From positions 4,571,642-4,635,641 of the forward strand of contig JAGGNK010006559.1 in the NCBI GenBank assembly GCA_017590115.1: a stretch of 64,000 bases of DNA. Direction: 5' to 3'. Made by a program: the position numbers and the translations under genes. The stretch is from Montifringilla adamsi (taxonomy: Eukaryota > Chordata > Aves > Passeriformes > Passeridae). The notes beneath the pieces are model-generated. The model saw nothing but the letters and a program-made list of their open reading frames with translations, was not told where the DNA came from and searched no databases. Position 1 is the stretch's first letter. Each line of letters begins with the position of its first letter. This document shows positions 1 to 12,997 of the stretch, in pieces.

Positions 1-3000
1 AAAAAAAATGCTTATACAGCTGCATTTGATTCCATATGCAGCTCAGGAAAAGGCGGAGAAGATGGTGAAGGAAGACAATTAACTAGGGGGAATCTCTTCC
101 AGTGGTCCTCCCAGACAGCAGTCATTACGAGAAAAAATTTTTCTCTGCTGGACAAGAGGCTACAGATATCACCCAGGATCCTGTGGATCTCTGAGGAAGG
201 GATACTTGTAAAACCAACAATACATTTTGAGGGATTTCTTGTTGTTTTTTGGGGTTTTTTCTTTGGTTGGGGGTTTTTTTTTGTATTGTTTTTTAGGTTT
301 GTTTTTAATGATGTGTGCTGGTATAGTGTTTTTCCATCAAGTGCTGCTGCTCTGACCAATGTGTTGTGTTGAACTGTTACCTTCTGAGACCCACAAAAGA
401 AGACAGGATGTCTCTCAGCTCCATATCAGGTAGAACCCACCCTTAAAGGGAGAGAAATTTACCTCTCAGAAAGTTCTAGCAAAAACAAATAATAAAATAA
501 TAGTAATCATCATCACTGGACTCAAAGAACACCATCCCAGCTGGGGGAGGCATATGGAAGAAGCTGCAAAGTCTGTGCAGAAAAAGTCTCTCTCTGCCAT
601 ATAGAAGAAAGGATAATAGATCTCTCCATATAAAAGCCCAACCTCCTGCTGGTGGAAGTAAGGATGTTTGGATTTGATTAATAACTGCAAAATGATTTTC
701 TCTCCTTTACAAGAGCCTGTTAATGGTATATTACTTTCATTATCAGGAGGAGGTATGGCACTGTAGGAAGGAACAGCAGTTGCATCCCTCCCAAATGCTG
801 CTTCAAGACAGATATTGCAACAGGGGCATAGGACTGGAGCCAGAGCCGGCTCTTGGGACACAGCAGGGCAGGCAGGAGAAGCCCGTGGACACCCAGCAGG
901 CTTGTAATTAGCAAACACTGCTTTTCTCTTAGTGTCACCACAAAAGGGAGCCTTAAGAAAGATAAAAAGCTCGCAAGAGCCATTTATGAGTCTGAGGTAC
1001 TGGTCTGAAAACTCGACAGCTAATAAAAGTCCCTTTCTGGCTATATTCTGTACAGGAACCAGGGGTAAATGAGAACCTAGAGAAAGGCAGCAGACAAGAA
1101 AAGTTGTTTAATATGTAAAAAGAAGACTAAAACATAGAAGATAAGCGGGTTACTCTGTATTTTATCAATTGTCAATCTGGAAGAAATGTCCAAGTGAAAG
1201 CCGAGGTACTGCAGGGAGAGGGAGAAAAGGAACTGGACCATGAATATGAGATGGTGATGGCAGGAAAGAGTTGAGAGAAGTATGCTCTCCTGCTGGACTG
1301 GCAGAGCACCAAGCTAAAACCATGATACCAGAAGAGGAGAGAATTAATTTATCCTGAAGAGTCAAAGTGGTTGGGCACTATCTGCCACACACACTCCACG
1401 GGACATTTGTGTTATTCTGCTCAGTGGTGACATTAAAATCTGGGCTATCTCCAGGCTGCCATTTAACCATGGTTAGAAAGAAAATCTCCAGAAGGTAAAA
1501 TCTTGTAGCAGAGGAACAAGCAGCAGCAGGTCCTGGGGAAGTGCAAGGGAAGGATGCTTTCACCAGCAGTAGTGATACATATTCATTCAATACACAAGTA
1601 GATCTTTATGTTGCTGGCCAAAACACAATTCCTTGTTCAAAACATAGTATCCCATGATGGATGAAAGAAGCATTTATCTAACATGCTGTAAGTCCAAAAT
1701 AAAAATAGTTAAGCTACTGGAATACAGTGTATTCCTATTCAAAATTCAGAAGATTTGATGTAATAAAAAAAAATATTTACAGAATAACTCTGATGATCCA
1801 GAAAAGTACTGATCCATTTATACCTGGTATAAGAACAAAACTAACTGCATTAAAATGAAATAATTAAAGTTTCTTCCAGTAATTATGAACATTTGCAAAA
1901 GACACATCAGTAACTAAAATGTTAACTTTATTGCAATGATTTTCTTCTCCCTGTGAGACACCATGTACATATCTAAGGTTGGCATCAGACATCAATTATG
2001 GGCAAGGAACATTCTGTAGAGGTTAAAAAACAAAAGATGTCTTTGGTGACCACTTTAGATAGCAAGAGCAAGCCAAATGGCTCCACTTCTGGGACACTTC
2101 CAAATCAGTTCTCAGCCTATAACCACAAGAAAATGCAAGGCTTTTAAAGCGAAACTCATTTTTCAAAACTTTAATGCAGTTGAAAAGATTTGTCCTGGTA
2201 AGTGATCCAAACAGAAACAAGCTTTCCAATGCTGCTCCTAGGGTCCTGGGCCTTGTGTTTCCATTCTGATCCTAGTCAAAGTTTCAGTGGGCCTGCAGCA
2301 CTTTGCTTCAGCTTTACAAGAGCCACAAAACCAGAGCAGGAGGGAAATGAAAGGAGCTGGTAAATGCGAACATAGCATTTAAATTAGGAAAAGTGGGATA
2401 CAAGGGAAGAACGGGAAACCATCCAGCCACTTGGGAGTCTGTGCAAAGAGAGTCACCAGCCTTGGCAGCACAGCACCCCGTGCAGCTGCCCAGGGCCAGC
2501 AAAGGTGTGGTACAATGGGATGAAGCTGAGGTGGGATCCAAGTGACACAGGGCTGAGATGATGGGCAGAGCCCTGCCAGAGCCAGCAGAACTTGGTGAGG
2601 GGCACCTGGGCTTCCTGCAGCATGACAGGAGGGCAAGCAAGGACAGCAAGAGCTGCAGACACTGGGGAGGCACCAAGCACTTCAGCAAGTGGAGGTCCGG
2701 AGCACTAAATCATGAAGCAAGATCCAAAGGAGACATTTGTATGCAGTGGGGAGGGAAAAGCACGTCTGAGTGTTGTAACCAAACAACAGGTCAGGCAAAA
2801 CCACAGTAAGACTTCAACTGGAAACCCTAACAAGGAGTTACAGGTTTGGGAGGAGGGACTGCATTTGTCAAAAAAAAGGTTTCCAATTTCTGTCTCATTA
2901 TTTCCTTTTTCTAATGGTAGAATAGGTGGTTTAAATTTTTTCTTTCCTATTTCAAGCAATAATAATTTATTAGCAGTAATATTTTTCCAAGACAGCTTGG

Positions 3001-3007
3001 GACATAA
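1..3007. other. Non-coding stretch, no gene recognised
   Basis: Ordinary AT-rich vertebrate non-coding DNA. It opens with an A run and has a T/G-rich low-complexity patch near 237-306. A GC-richer, stop-poor patch at about 2300-2810 is open in several frames on both strands, which points to composition and not to a gene. No splice-bounded exon, RNA gene or recognisable repeat was seen. If the minus-strand transcript suggested at 22.7 kb runs this far, this would be intron; that is inference only. Confidence 0.6.
237..306 (+). repeat. T/G-rich low-complexity tract
   Basis: Runs of T broken by short runs of G, including four- and five-G blocks. Similar patches recur near 24250, 30871, 41898 and 51077, and in A/C form at 7783 and 12550. 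This is simple low-complexity sequence without a fixed repeat unit. Confidence 0.75.
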
Positions 3008-3234
3008 TCAGAGAATTATAGAATGGTTTAGGTTAGAAGGGACCTTAAAGATCATCTACTTCCAACTCTGCCTGCCATGGGAAAGGACACCTTCCACTAG
3101 ACCAGGTTGTTCAAAATTTTATCCAACCTGGCCCTGAACACTTCCAGGGATGGAGCATCGATGGCTCCTCTGGGCAACCTCTTCCAATGCTTCAACATTT
3201 TCACAGTAAAGAATTTCTTCCTAATAATCCAACA
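3008..3234 (-). mobile_element. CR1 LINE 3' end, 5'-truncated
   Basis: Read on the plus strand this is the complement of a CR1 tail. It begins with the terminal octamer region (GAATTATAGAATGG), then the motif meaning 'labelled protein-poor 3' UTR' of CR1: GACCTTAAAGATCATCTA, a 'CCAGGGATGGAGC' block, and the 'TTCTTCCTAATAATCC' block. The copy is therefore inserted on the minus strand with its 3' end at the low coordinate. Only about 230 bp remain, all from the 3' region, so it carries none of the reverse-transcriptase coding part. Strong 5' truncation is normal for CR1. Family assignment is from recognised consensus blocks; the left edge is good to a few bases, the right edge to about 20. Confidence 0.9.
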
Positions 3235-4011
3235 ATTATAAAGTCACTTAAACTCAAGCATGTAAGAGGGCCTTTTGACACTGAGACCACTCACATACTC
3301 TGTCTTAAGCAAATGTGTGGTATGTGTATGAACACTGCCTGATTTAATTGCTTGATGGCCTCTGCACCTTCTGCTTCCCTTTCAGACTGCAACTCCTCTT
3401 AATGCACACACCCTTCTCTCACCTATCTTCTCGCCAGCAGGCTTTAAGCAACAGGGCTTTTCCCACTTTTATTTTCTTTAAGCTGGAAATGTTGCAGCAA
3501 GCCATTTTAATAATTTACAGAGTAGTACCAGTGTAACATCAGCAACACTAAATTTTACATGCAAAGTAATCGAATTCCTACTGCAATATATGTATGAAGT
3601 TATAAAAATAGGCTGATCTGAGATGTAGTGCAGCCATAGATTTTTTTCAAGGCACATTTCCTTTGTAAAAAAGTTAAAGGACTATATTCTCTCAACAATA
3701 AAATGAGTTTTCTTTCTCCCACCTCCATCCAGAAAAAGGAAATAGTAGAGTATTTCATAATGGGTGTCAACGTTATAATTTCCAAATATCCCAGAAGTGA
3801 TGGTTTATTTTCTATTAAAAAATAAACATATTGAAATACTGCAGGTAAAATAAGCCCAACCAGGAAAGTTACCACTCCTGTGCAGTCTAGCATTGATTAG
3901 CTCCTGTGAGCTCTATAAATACACTTTGGTGACAATACCACCTGAAATATCTCACTTGGTGGAATCATCATTTATCAATACTGCATTTTTCCTGCTCTGA
4001 TTGAGCAAAAA

Positions 4012-4135
4012 ATTTTGATTTAACAACAAATTTGTTCTTGAAATATTCAAAACTCTGATTATTGCACTTTTCATATTTTGATTTAACAACAAAATTGTTC
4101 TTGAAATATTCAAAACTCTGATTATTGCACTTTTC
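4012..4135. repeat. 63-bp tandem duplication, two copies
   Basis: The block starting ATTTTGATTTAACAACAAA at 4012 recurs at 4075. The first copy covers 4012-4074 and the second 4075-4135. By eye the copies differ at a single internal base (AAATTTG against AAAATTG), so the duplication is either recent or kept similar. The unit is AT-rich, matches no repeat family known to me, and is not open in any convincing frame. Confidence 0.93.
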
Positions 4136-4495
4136 TGAGAAGCATATTTTTTAATATTATTTCTCCTAGTACTGATAACATTTACATTTTCCTCTGGAAG
4201 AAAAGATTTGTCTTCCTAACTTCTCTTTGTATTTTGCTTTATTTTATCTTTTTCAACACTGAGCACAGCAAGGAAGAAATATTTGCATGCTAATGAAAAT
4301 CAAAGCGTGAAAGCCATTAAATCAAACAAAAAGTAAAATCACCTTTGGAATTAATGAAACTGCTTTTCTCCTTTCACAACATTAATTCAACACTTTCTTT
4401 TACACACCAGTTGACTAGTTGTGAACTCTTCCCTTAACCAAAATTATCAAGAGAAACAAACTTTCATGAATTCAGCATTGTATTGTGCATTCTTT

Positions 4496-4516
4496 AAAAA
4501 AAAAAAAAAAAAAAAG
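4496..4516 (+). repeat. Poly(A) run, 21 nt
   Basis: Uninterrupted run of 21 adenines, followed within a few bases by a run of T. No AATAAA signal sits at the usual distance upstream, so a retroposed mRNA tail is not supported. Confidence 0.9.
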
Positions 4517-5957
4517 TTACAATTTTTTTTTGTATGCAAGGACATGTATTTAGATCACATACCAATTTTTCTAGGATCAAAAACTTTTAGGTACGTGTTG
4601 CACCCTTATAGCAAAGCAGAAATTTGAGATGGATAAAACCATTACAAATGTTATTGCATATTCCAGTTCAATCTAGTTTTATATTGCTATTTAAACAGCA
4701 ATCAGCTCCCAGATAACTCCAATTAACCTCATGCCTATTTTTTAATGGAGAATAGCTGCAAACCTGCTTGGGCTTCGAGCAAAAGGGCCTTAGTGCAAGG
4801 GCAGGCGCAGTCTGGCATAGCAAACTAATAAAACCTGGATGACTTGTATCCTGCAAACTGCACTGCTGGCAGAGCAGCAGCTTTTGGCCATTGCATTACA
4901 AAATCTCATTTTAGAAGGAACTCTGCTTAGGTTTTGTAACCAAATAAACCTTAACAGTGTGTATTTGGGTTTAATAATGCTATTTAAAACTATATATTAA
5001 GTTGTGTAACTTCTACCTTCAGACCAGGCAATTTCATTACTTTCCCCTATAAAAAGTGGCTTTAATAACTAAGCTTTTAGATTGTTTTCCCCATAATAAA
5101 TAAATGACGTTACAAGGCACTTGTCAGCACTGAAGATCTGGATCCAGTCCCAGAGCAGACATTAAGGACATAGATTAGATCAAGCCAACAAAACACTTAA
5201 AGCAAAGGTTTTCCCTTTTAGCTGCAGCAATTTTTAAATGAGATACAGTAATATGATTTTAATGCCAGGTGAATGAGGTCAGACAAGGAAGAAATGACGT
5301 CAGCAATAACAGGCAAATTTGTACCAATTTCATGTCTACAAATTAGTGCAAACTTTCCTTCAGAAATGATTTATGTCTCTCTCAGCATAGAAGAAACCAA
5401 AAGCAAGACCTTTCACAACATCAAACTCATGAGAACAGAGCTACAATACAACGATATTTGCTATCATTTCTTACAGGCACATTAAGAAGGAGGATGATAG
5501 CATCTCTTTTCCAACTAAAAAGAAAATTTAATGATAAAAGCAATGGTTTAGGTCATGAAACCAATCTTCTTCTCAATCTCAGGACAGTAAAGTTGCCTTC
5601 CCTATTTCTCTCCCTTCAGTTTAAATGAATGTCCTTTTAGCAGCACATTTCTGGCTCATAAATTTCCAACGTCACATGCTACCACGGCACAGACCCAAGA
5701 GGTTGTGCAGCTACCAAAGACATCAATCCCCAGCAGAGCCACAAAGGAGTTCAAGTCAGGTAACCAAAACCAACGCAAAACTGTAGGTGCTAGCTGGGTC
5801 CAGCTCCCAGGCCAGCAGGATCAAGTTTATGTGGGGAAAAGGGATGAAAGTGAGAGAGAGGTGAACATGCATCTACTGTGACACAGGTGCTGTGCCCATC
5901 CAGCTGAGCAACATTAACAGCCAGGACCTGATCACACCACAGTCTGAAATGCTGATT

Positions 5958-6082
5958 GCAGAATGGTTTATGTTGGAAAAGACCTCCAAGACCATAGAAT
6001 CCAGCTGTTAACCTACCGCTGCCAAATCTGGTGCTAAACCACATCCTTAAGTTCCATATCTACACACCTTAAAAATACCTCT
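5958..6082 (-). mobile_element. CR1 LINE 3' fragment
   Basis: The plus strand reads as complement of a CR1 3' UTR. A terminal-type block (AGAATGGTTTATGTTGGAAA) is followed by GACCTCCAAGACCAT, then the 'GCTAAACCACATCCTTAAG' block and the 'TCTACACACCTT' block. These come in the order expected for an element on the minus strand whose 3' end is at the low coordinate. The copy is short (about 125 bp), diverged and 5'-truncated; the octamer tail itself is degraded. It has no coding capacity. Confidence 0.85.
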
Positions 6083-7781
6083 GGTCTAAATTAAGCACTC
6101 TTAGTCTAATTAATTGATATATTAGTGTATTCTCTCTTCCAAAATACACTACCCAACACATCAATTAGCTGATGCCAACTGTCTGCCCTTATTAATTACT
6201 TCCACAGCACTGTGTACTTGTTACCTCTACCTGAAAAAAGAACAGGTAGATGACAAATTAATTTATTGCATAATTTTACTTGGAGATACCAAGTCTAAAA
6301 TAGTTAAATTATCTTAATAGTCAAACGCTTTCTCCTCCTCCTCCCAACACTTTTACTTATAGCTTTCTTTTTCTCTCAGGTTAAATAGGTTAGGAATAAT
6401 TACATCATCTTCATGACCTGCACTACTTCAAACCAGGAATTATTTCTGCTTTTTTCCATTCCATCTCTGTGTTAGCATTTTACTTCTCTAACAGTGCAAC
6501 ATGAATGATCAGAAAGCTCCAAATCCAATTTTCATGTATTGGAACCACCTTTCCAACCTCATGTTCTTAAGGCTTTGCTTTCATTTTCAATTCCTGTCAC
6601 AAACTGCAACAGCTCTCAAAGTACAGCAGAGCATCTCTCTTCTAGATTACCCTCAGTTTTGCCATTTTGCGGTGCAGAGGGACTATCCAGCATTTGCTTT
6701 GTTCCTTTAGTCTGTTCAATGCTCGGCAGAGGGACCTGGTGGATGCAGCAACACACAGGACTCTCAAGCTTCTCCTGGTGCCGCCACCACGTTGCCTGCT
6801 GCCAAGCCTCATGACTGAATCCAGCCTTTCTGAGGTTTTTCCCCCGCTACAGAGCTTTACCACATACTATCCTGGACCCAGCCAGGAACTACTGGCGCAG
6901 CCGTGCCATGAGGCCATGCTGGGGGTTAAGGACAATTACTCTGGGACCTTCTGTCCCCTGCCAACAGCAAACCATCTCCCTTGGTCATGAGACACCATCA
7001 CTGTGATCCCAGCAGTGTTGGACATGACAAGCAGAGGTTCACAGCTCACCTCTCCCAGATTCCAAGCAACAGTGTGAGTCAAGTGTCCCATCCTGTTACC
7101 TGCTGGGTGACAAAAAAAGCCACCTGTAGGACCTTTGAGGTCACTCTGACCTCAGCTCGAAGTGTGGTATTGGTTCCCATGCAAAGGGCATTTGTGTGTG
7201 GTACAGTGTTTGAGTTGATGGCAGACCAAAAACAAAAAAATACTGCCGTGCCTTTTGGTCTGCAACCTTACAAATACATTTTAAAGGTACAGCAGCAGTT
7301 TAGATTTGGCCCAGATTTCATTATGTTGAAAATGACAAAAGGATTTAAGGACAACACAGGCATTTCCAACTTTTGTTTAGAAATTGACATATAACTACAG
7401 CTTCTACATAGGTAACTAATAAACACAAAACCCACAAAATATGTCATGATCTACTGGATTAGCATAAAACCCAGAAGCCTCAAGTGACACAAACATGTTT
7501 GCTTTCATTGCCCTTTACTTCTAAAATAAATGTGAAATTAAGCAACATGGAAAATGAAACTGAATTTAACAATGTGGTATTTTATATTTTAAAAAAAATC
7601 AATGAGATAACAAAATGTTGGTTTGTTGTTTTCTTTTCCTACAGAAAACAGCATTTAATAGTAAAAGAAATCCTGATACCTACTCCAATGCCATCATCTC
7701 TTGTGAGGTTGAGAGACCATGTTTATACCTGTAGGGGAAGTTTAGAGGCTGCCAAGCACACCATTGTCTCAAAAGCTTAAA

Positions 7782-7837
<56 letters not shown>

Positions 7838-10800
7838 CAAAAAAAAATCAAACAAAGCAACAACAACAAATTATGAACTGTCAAGAAAGTGAGTGTATGT
7901 ATACATAGTTAAGCTCCCCCCTCCCCAACTTCTGGCTGCCTTCCTCAGCCAAATGAAACCAGCACAGCCCAACACTGGGAGGCTCCAGGGCGTGGCAGTG
8001 GTACTCCATGCCCAGGGAGTTTCACCAACCAGATCCCACTTCCATGGTTGTCCTCCTCAGCTCCTAATCCTTTCCCCAACACTGCAGACACATGGCACCT
8101 GGCACCCCACCACAAGAGCTCCCCATTTTCACATGTCCAAGGTACCATGTCGCCACTCCCTCCTGGCACCAGATGTTTCCCATTAACTTTGTCCGCACTC
8201 AGCTCACGAGTGTCAAGTGGAAAGCCCAGACCCCAAATATTTTACAGATGAAACAACAACAGGCTCTTTGCCAATGACTCAGGCCTGGATCCCAGCCCCT
8301 GCTCCACACTTCTCAGGCAAGTGGCGGAAAATAAGCCAAGAGCTGTCTGGGGATTTGCGTGGGGATCTCCTCCACCTGGCAAGGGCAAGCAGCTCTGCAG
8401 CCCACAATGTGAGCAGCAACAGGAGGGCAACACTCACAGCCCCAGCGTGTCTTTGAGCAAGGGCAGAGGTCTGCAACACCCCCATGCAGGCAGGGAGGGA
8501 GGGGCTGGTGGCTCAGGCGTGCTTCAGTCACACTCAGCCCAGCCACGGTGCCACCTGCCTCTTTCCTCATCAGTCTCAAAGCGCGGCAAAGTGCCAGGCT
8601 GCTCAGGGTAAAAGCTTGTTTAAGTGGCCCCAAATGTCCCTTTAAGGAGTGGGAAAAATCACAACGGCACAAAACCCCACTGTACTAATAATGAATCAGT
8701 TGTCAGACAGCCCAGGTTTTCCTCTCTGCAGGTTTGCTGTAGTGCCCTCTTGACCAAAATTCTGAGTTCCTGCTTCTTCAGTATGGAGTGTAGTAAGTGA
8801 ATCTGCACTGAGTCTTAAGTATTTAAAAACTTTCTCAAGCTGTTGAGTTAAAAAAAAAAAAAAAATCTTATTGGTGCTTCTTGTCTCTGTTTCACAGCAC
8901 TTATTATCAGGGCACTGGAGACATGATGGATTAACTATCAAATACTATTCTATTTTAGTTAAAAATAGTTCAGAATGCAATATCATTTTTAATTAAAAAG
9001 AAAAGTGGTATTTGAGAGAGGGTTAAATATTACAAAAACTGAGAAAATGATAAAAATAGAGGTTGAAATCCCACATGCTTCTTTATAGAAGCATTACATA
9101 TTGGAAGATATTCTGTTGACTGGATATTAGTACCCAATACACATTTCAAAATTCATTACTTCATAAAAGAACCCCACAATTAGTTTTCTAATTTTGATTT
9201 TATAGATGAGCAGGCTGGTTTCCAACAGGCCACATCAAACACTGTGAGAGAAACTAACCACAAAATATTCCAGGATCACATCATTGCCATGCTGGTTTAA
9301 TTTCTTTTTATCCTTGTGCTATTTCATAAAATAATTATTTTAGCTTCATGTGCACATGTAAAACAGATGCAGTGCTTCAGGTTCCATTCCCATACTGGCT
9401 GTACTGGAAAAATCTCATTCTAGATAATCATCAGTGAAAGCAATGCCCATCACAAATCCTCCTCTGTGTCCTTTCTCCACACTGCAAGGGCGTTTAAGAA
9501 AAGGAACTGGAGTCTAATCTTTAAATTAAACACTAGATGGAGCCCACTTCCCGAGACTGAAATGAAAGCTCTCCTTGCAGCAAACTCTTACAGCCTATTG
9601 CGATATCTGGTCATGCATAAACATGACAGGAATCAAACAGCTGCAGTGACTGTCCTTAACACAAAAATATATACTGTCCAGCAATTATATCTCTGAATAA
9701 AGGGATAGTCTTCAACACCAGGCAACTGCAAAGGAATTTTTATTCCTCTGCAGATATAATAGTTTGGTGTAAAAGACCCACAATACTTGAAATAAATTAG
9801 GCACACAAATTTATGTAACATCATATGACAAACGTAATGCTGGGTTGAGAGAACTGTGGCCGGGTCTCACATCTCCTTATTTTGACAATAAACTGTACTG
9901 ATTCCAACTGCATGAAAATTTTGCACATGTAAGTTAAAATTAAATAGGAAGAATCCTTTTTCAGTTGGTTCAAATTAGCTCTAGCAAGAAGGCTCATTTG
10001 TGACAGTTGATAAAATGCCTCCTCTCTCAAATGAAACATACCACACATTCAACGAGAGATAAGCGAGCTTTGGTGTTAAAAATAGGACTCAACAACACCA
10101 AACCTCAGCACAACTATTCTGGTGAGAAAGAAAAAGAAGAAAAAAAGAGCCAAGTTGCCAAGATCCAAACTGAGCAGTCTCATGGATACTGGATAAACCC
10201 TCTTATCTCAGGCTCCACCACAAACAACTGCCAGTTCTGCAGTATTTCGGCCCCACTCTGGACTGGCCTCACAATGCAAAGGGCAGGCAGAAATTGCAGG
10301 CAGACAACCCTTGGCCCTTCCTTAGCTTATTGAAGGACATGCTCGCAGGAACAGCTGGAAGCCAAGCACACAATAAAGTTGTGCAAAGCCTCAGACCCAA
10401 CTGCCAGCAGGGCAATTCTGCTGACAGCCCAGCTATCACTGATTGCTTTAGCCTTTGCTCAGTCCAGGCCACTGCCTTCACCTCATTCTTTTCCTAACAA
10501 ACCTACGGTAATAGCTTCATCGAGGTTAAGATAAGCACAAAGGCAGTTATCTTTACCACTGAAAGCTACCTTTTGCTCACAGTGATCCATCCTGTTCAAA
10601 CAAAATTAACCACAGTAACCCAGCTTGCCTTAGGGCATTTTATGAACTGGCTGCGAGGAGAGACAAAGGGAAGTTATGACCTACCACCAACATAGATCCT
10701 AATGGCTATTTCCAGAAGGGAAAATACAGTATATGTGATGATCGGTGGAAGTTTTCTTTTTCCCTAAAGGGCCCTACTCACTCCTTATTTCTGTGAAAAG

Positions 10801-12444
10801 CCTACATAGAACATTTCCTTGGTCCCACAACCTTGTGGATCAAAGATGATCTTTGGGTCTCGCAGGTTACTCCTGGGATGTTCTAAAAGCAAGCAAAGAT
10901 CTTCAAACATGAGACCTGCTGCTAGGAGATGGAGGCTCGTACTCAGCATCACAATGACAAGTGCTCGACCCCACAAAAAGCACTCACGGGACGATGATCA
11001 CATCTGTTTGTCGGAGCTGGGGCTTGTGAGCAAACATGCTGCAGCCATAAAAGCAATGGGCTCTGCAGCTGTAGCAAGCACACAGCCTGCTCAAACATTG
11101 ACACTTCAGTCTGTGAATAGCCTCGTTCAGTCCTATTACATTTCTCTCCCAGTGTATCTAAACTGGACACGTATATGGTGCCAGATGGGAAGACTGATTA
11201 GTGTCTTGGGTTAAGCACCTAATAGCAAGCACCTAACATTTCCTTTACAAGTAAATCTGAAGAAAAATTAACAATTGTTTCACTCTTGATATAAAACCAT
11301 CTGGGAGAACACACCCATGTACTTCCATAAGCTTTTGGTTCAATAAAACAGGGACTTTATTAGGAGAAAGAATATCTCACCAATCACACAAATTAAATGT
11401 CAGCAAAAGGAGGAGACAATTGAAGTAGCACCCACAGTTGTAGGTTTGACTAAATAGCAATGTTTAACTACTTCCTTATCACAGTCTTCCTATACAACCA
11501 TAATTTAGGAACCTTTGCCACTGTAATTTTCCCTGCTTCATTTTCTTTACGGCTTTGCTTTTATGTGTCAGACTAAATACTTGTTCATCAGCACTATTAT
11601 CCATGCAACAGCTGAAAATAACCAGCTATAGGAAGAACACAGAGAAGAACAAATACAAAGGCTGTGCATATGTATAAAATAAATTAAATGAAAAGGCAAA
11701 TTACTCAGTGTAGTATCTGATGCTGTAGGGAAAGTGGACATGAAGCCACTACAGTTACACAAGTGTAACTTTGAAAATATTGTGCGGACACAAGGAGCAC
11801 AATGGTTACAGACAAGGTAAAGCTAAGCCTAAAATCTAAAGCTTTCAGTTTCTCACAGCAATAATCCTGGTGGCTTTCAGTCTCAGAACATGAAAGGGAT
11901 GAAACTCTGGCCTAGCTGGGAGCTCACTCACTGACCCCATCCCATCACAGCTGGGGCATGACTGGCAAAAATGAAGGCTCACCAAGTATGTGCGTGGAAG
12001 CAAATGTGCAAAAATAAGCAAAAACTTTTAAAATCCCATTTGGAGTTACTAACTGTTGCTTTCCACATTCAACTGTGTTACCTCCAAACACAAAGGAGTA
12101 AAGTTAATCTGTAAGTTAAACTAATGCCCTTCCAGAAAAAAGAAAAATCAAGCAAAAAACCCAAAAGCAGACAATTTGTTTTCTTTCAAGTGTTTGCCAG
12201 ACTGACTCCAGTGTTGCAGGCCATCTTCCTGAAAACACACTTGGAGGGTTGGGCAAACCATTAGCAGTGTTTTGGTCCTCCAAAGGTGCTGTGGTCACCT
12301 CTGATACATCCACACTCCTCTTTATAGGTTCACCTATTTCACCCTGCAAGGTTGTGCCAGTACCTTGACCACTTTTCTCCCCCTCTACAGAAGCACTGTT
12401 TGGCTTCCCATAACCACCCAAAAGCACTTACATCACTTTGGGGA
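6083..12444. other. Non-coding stretch, no gene recognised
   Basis: Mixed AT-rich DNA with a GC-richer patch at about 7.9-8.6 kb, open in several frames on both strands but without CpG enrichment or splice structure. A long A tract lies at 7783. Open frames of 100-137 codons (for example 6981-7394, 10007-10333, 10819-11214, all plus strand) show no domain, motif or low-complexity pattern that I recognise. I treat them as chance. Confidence 0.55.
7783..7846 (+). repeat. Long poly(A) tract with C interruption
   Basis: Fifty-three consecutive adenines (7783-7835), then CCC and nine more A before an A-rich tail. The length is notable for otherwise unique sequence. No AATAAA-type signal is visible just upstream and the preceding sequence is not recognisable as mRNA, so it may be an expanded microsatellite or a very old retroposon tail. 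Assembly of such runs is often inaccurate. Confidence 0.93.
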
Positions 12445-12490
12445 GCTGGCTCATGTTCAGTCTCATCAACCCACAGATTTTCATCTGCCT
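12445..12490 (-). mobile_element. Possible short CR1 ORF2 fragment
   Basis: The plus strand contains GCTGGCTCATGTTCAG followed by TCTCATCAACC. This resembles the complement of the CR1 segment reading 'gttgatgag...ctgaacatgagccagc', which lies in the 3' part of the CR1 reverse-transcriptase reading frame. Similarity fades on both sides, so this could be a very old scrap or a chance match. It overlaps two unassigned minus-strand open frames (12116-12427 and 12339-12536), and a CR1 origin would partly explain the latter. Confidence 0.3.
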
Positions 12491-12997
12491 CCCATTTCCA
12501 CTCCCACACAATTTTTGAAGGAATGCAAATAGCCATATATCAATCTCTTAAAAAAAAAAAACCCAAAAAAACAACCGACTTAAACAAAAAATCCCCGAAA
12601 GACTGGAGGTCTTCTGCATGAAGAACTTTCTCCTGAAATCTCTTCCCACAAAGTAAGTGGTGTGTTAACCAATATAAACAAGAGTCAACTGATTCTTTCC
12701 AAAATTTTAGAGATTAGTTATACAGCTACCATTGGCATAAAACAAAAAACATAGAGCTTCTTCAGAAGCAGTAAGTGTCAGGTTTTGATTGCTTTGCTCA
12801 ATTAAAAACCAAAAGCAACAAACCTTCTCAGACAGCCCGAGACAGCACTCCAGATGCTACATCTCTTTTCATCTTACAGCAGCCACCACCAGATTGCTGT
12901 CATCACAACGTCCTCCATGACCATGCCATTTGACTCTTCCAGTTTTACTCTTTTTCCCAGCATAAAGATCCCTCTAAATTCAAGTGCTTTTTAATGG
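12491..12997. other. Non-coding stretch with A/C-rich tract
   Basis: Holds a low-complexity A-rich patch at about 12550-12600 (twelve A, CCC, seven A, then scattered C). Otherwise unremarkable AT-rich sequence with no gene recognised. Confidence 0.55.

Larger units (their letters stand above)
3235..5957. other. Non-coding stretch, no gene recognised
   Basis: AT-rich sequence with a 63-bp tandem duplication at 4012-4135 and a 21-A run at 4496-4516, both listed separately. Small open frames here are short, overlap one another and have no splice context. Nothing else was recognised. Confidence 0.6.

Noticed and set aside
8000..8670. GC-richer patch with open frames on both strands, considered as a second promoter or exon cluster
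   Set aside because: CpG dinucleotides are scarce, no donor/acceptor pairs bound a frame, and all frames are short and overlapping.
12116..12536. Overlapping minus-strand frames of 103 and 65 codons considered as exons
   Set aside because: No acceptor/donor pair bounds them, and part of the sequence resembles CR1 (12445-12490).
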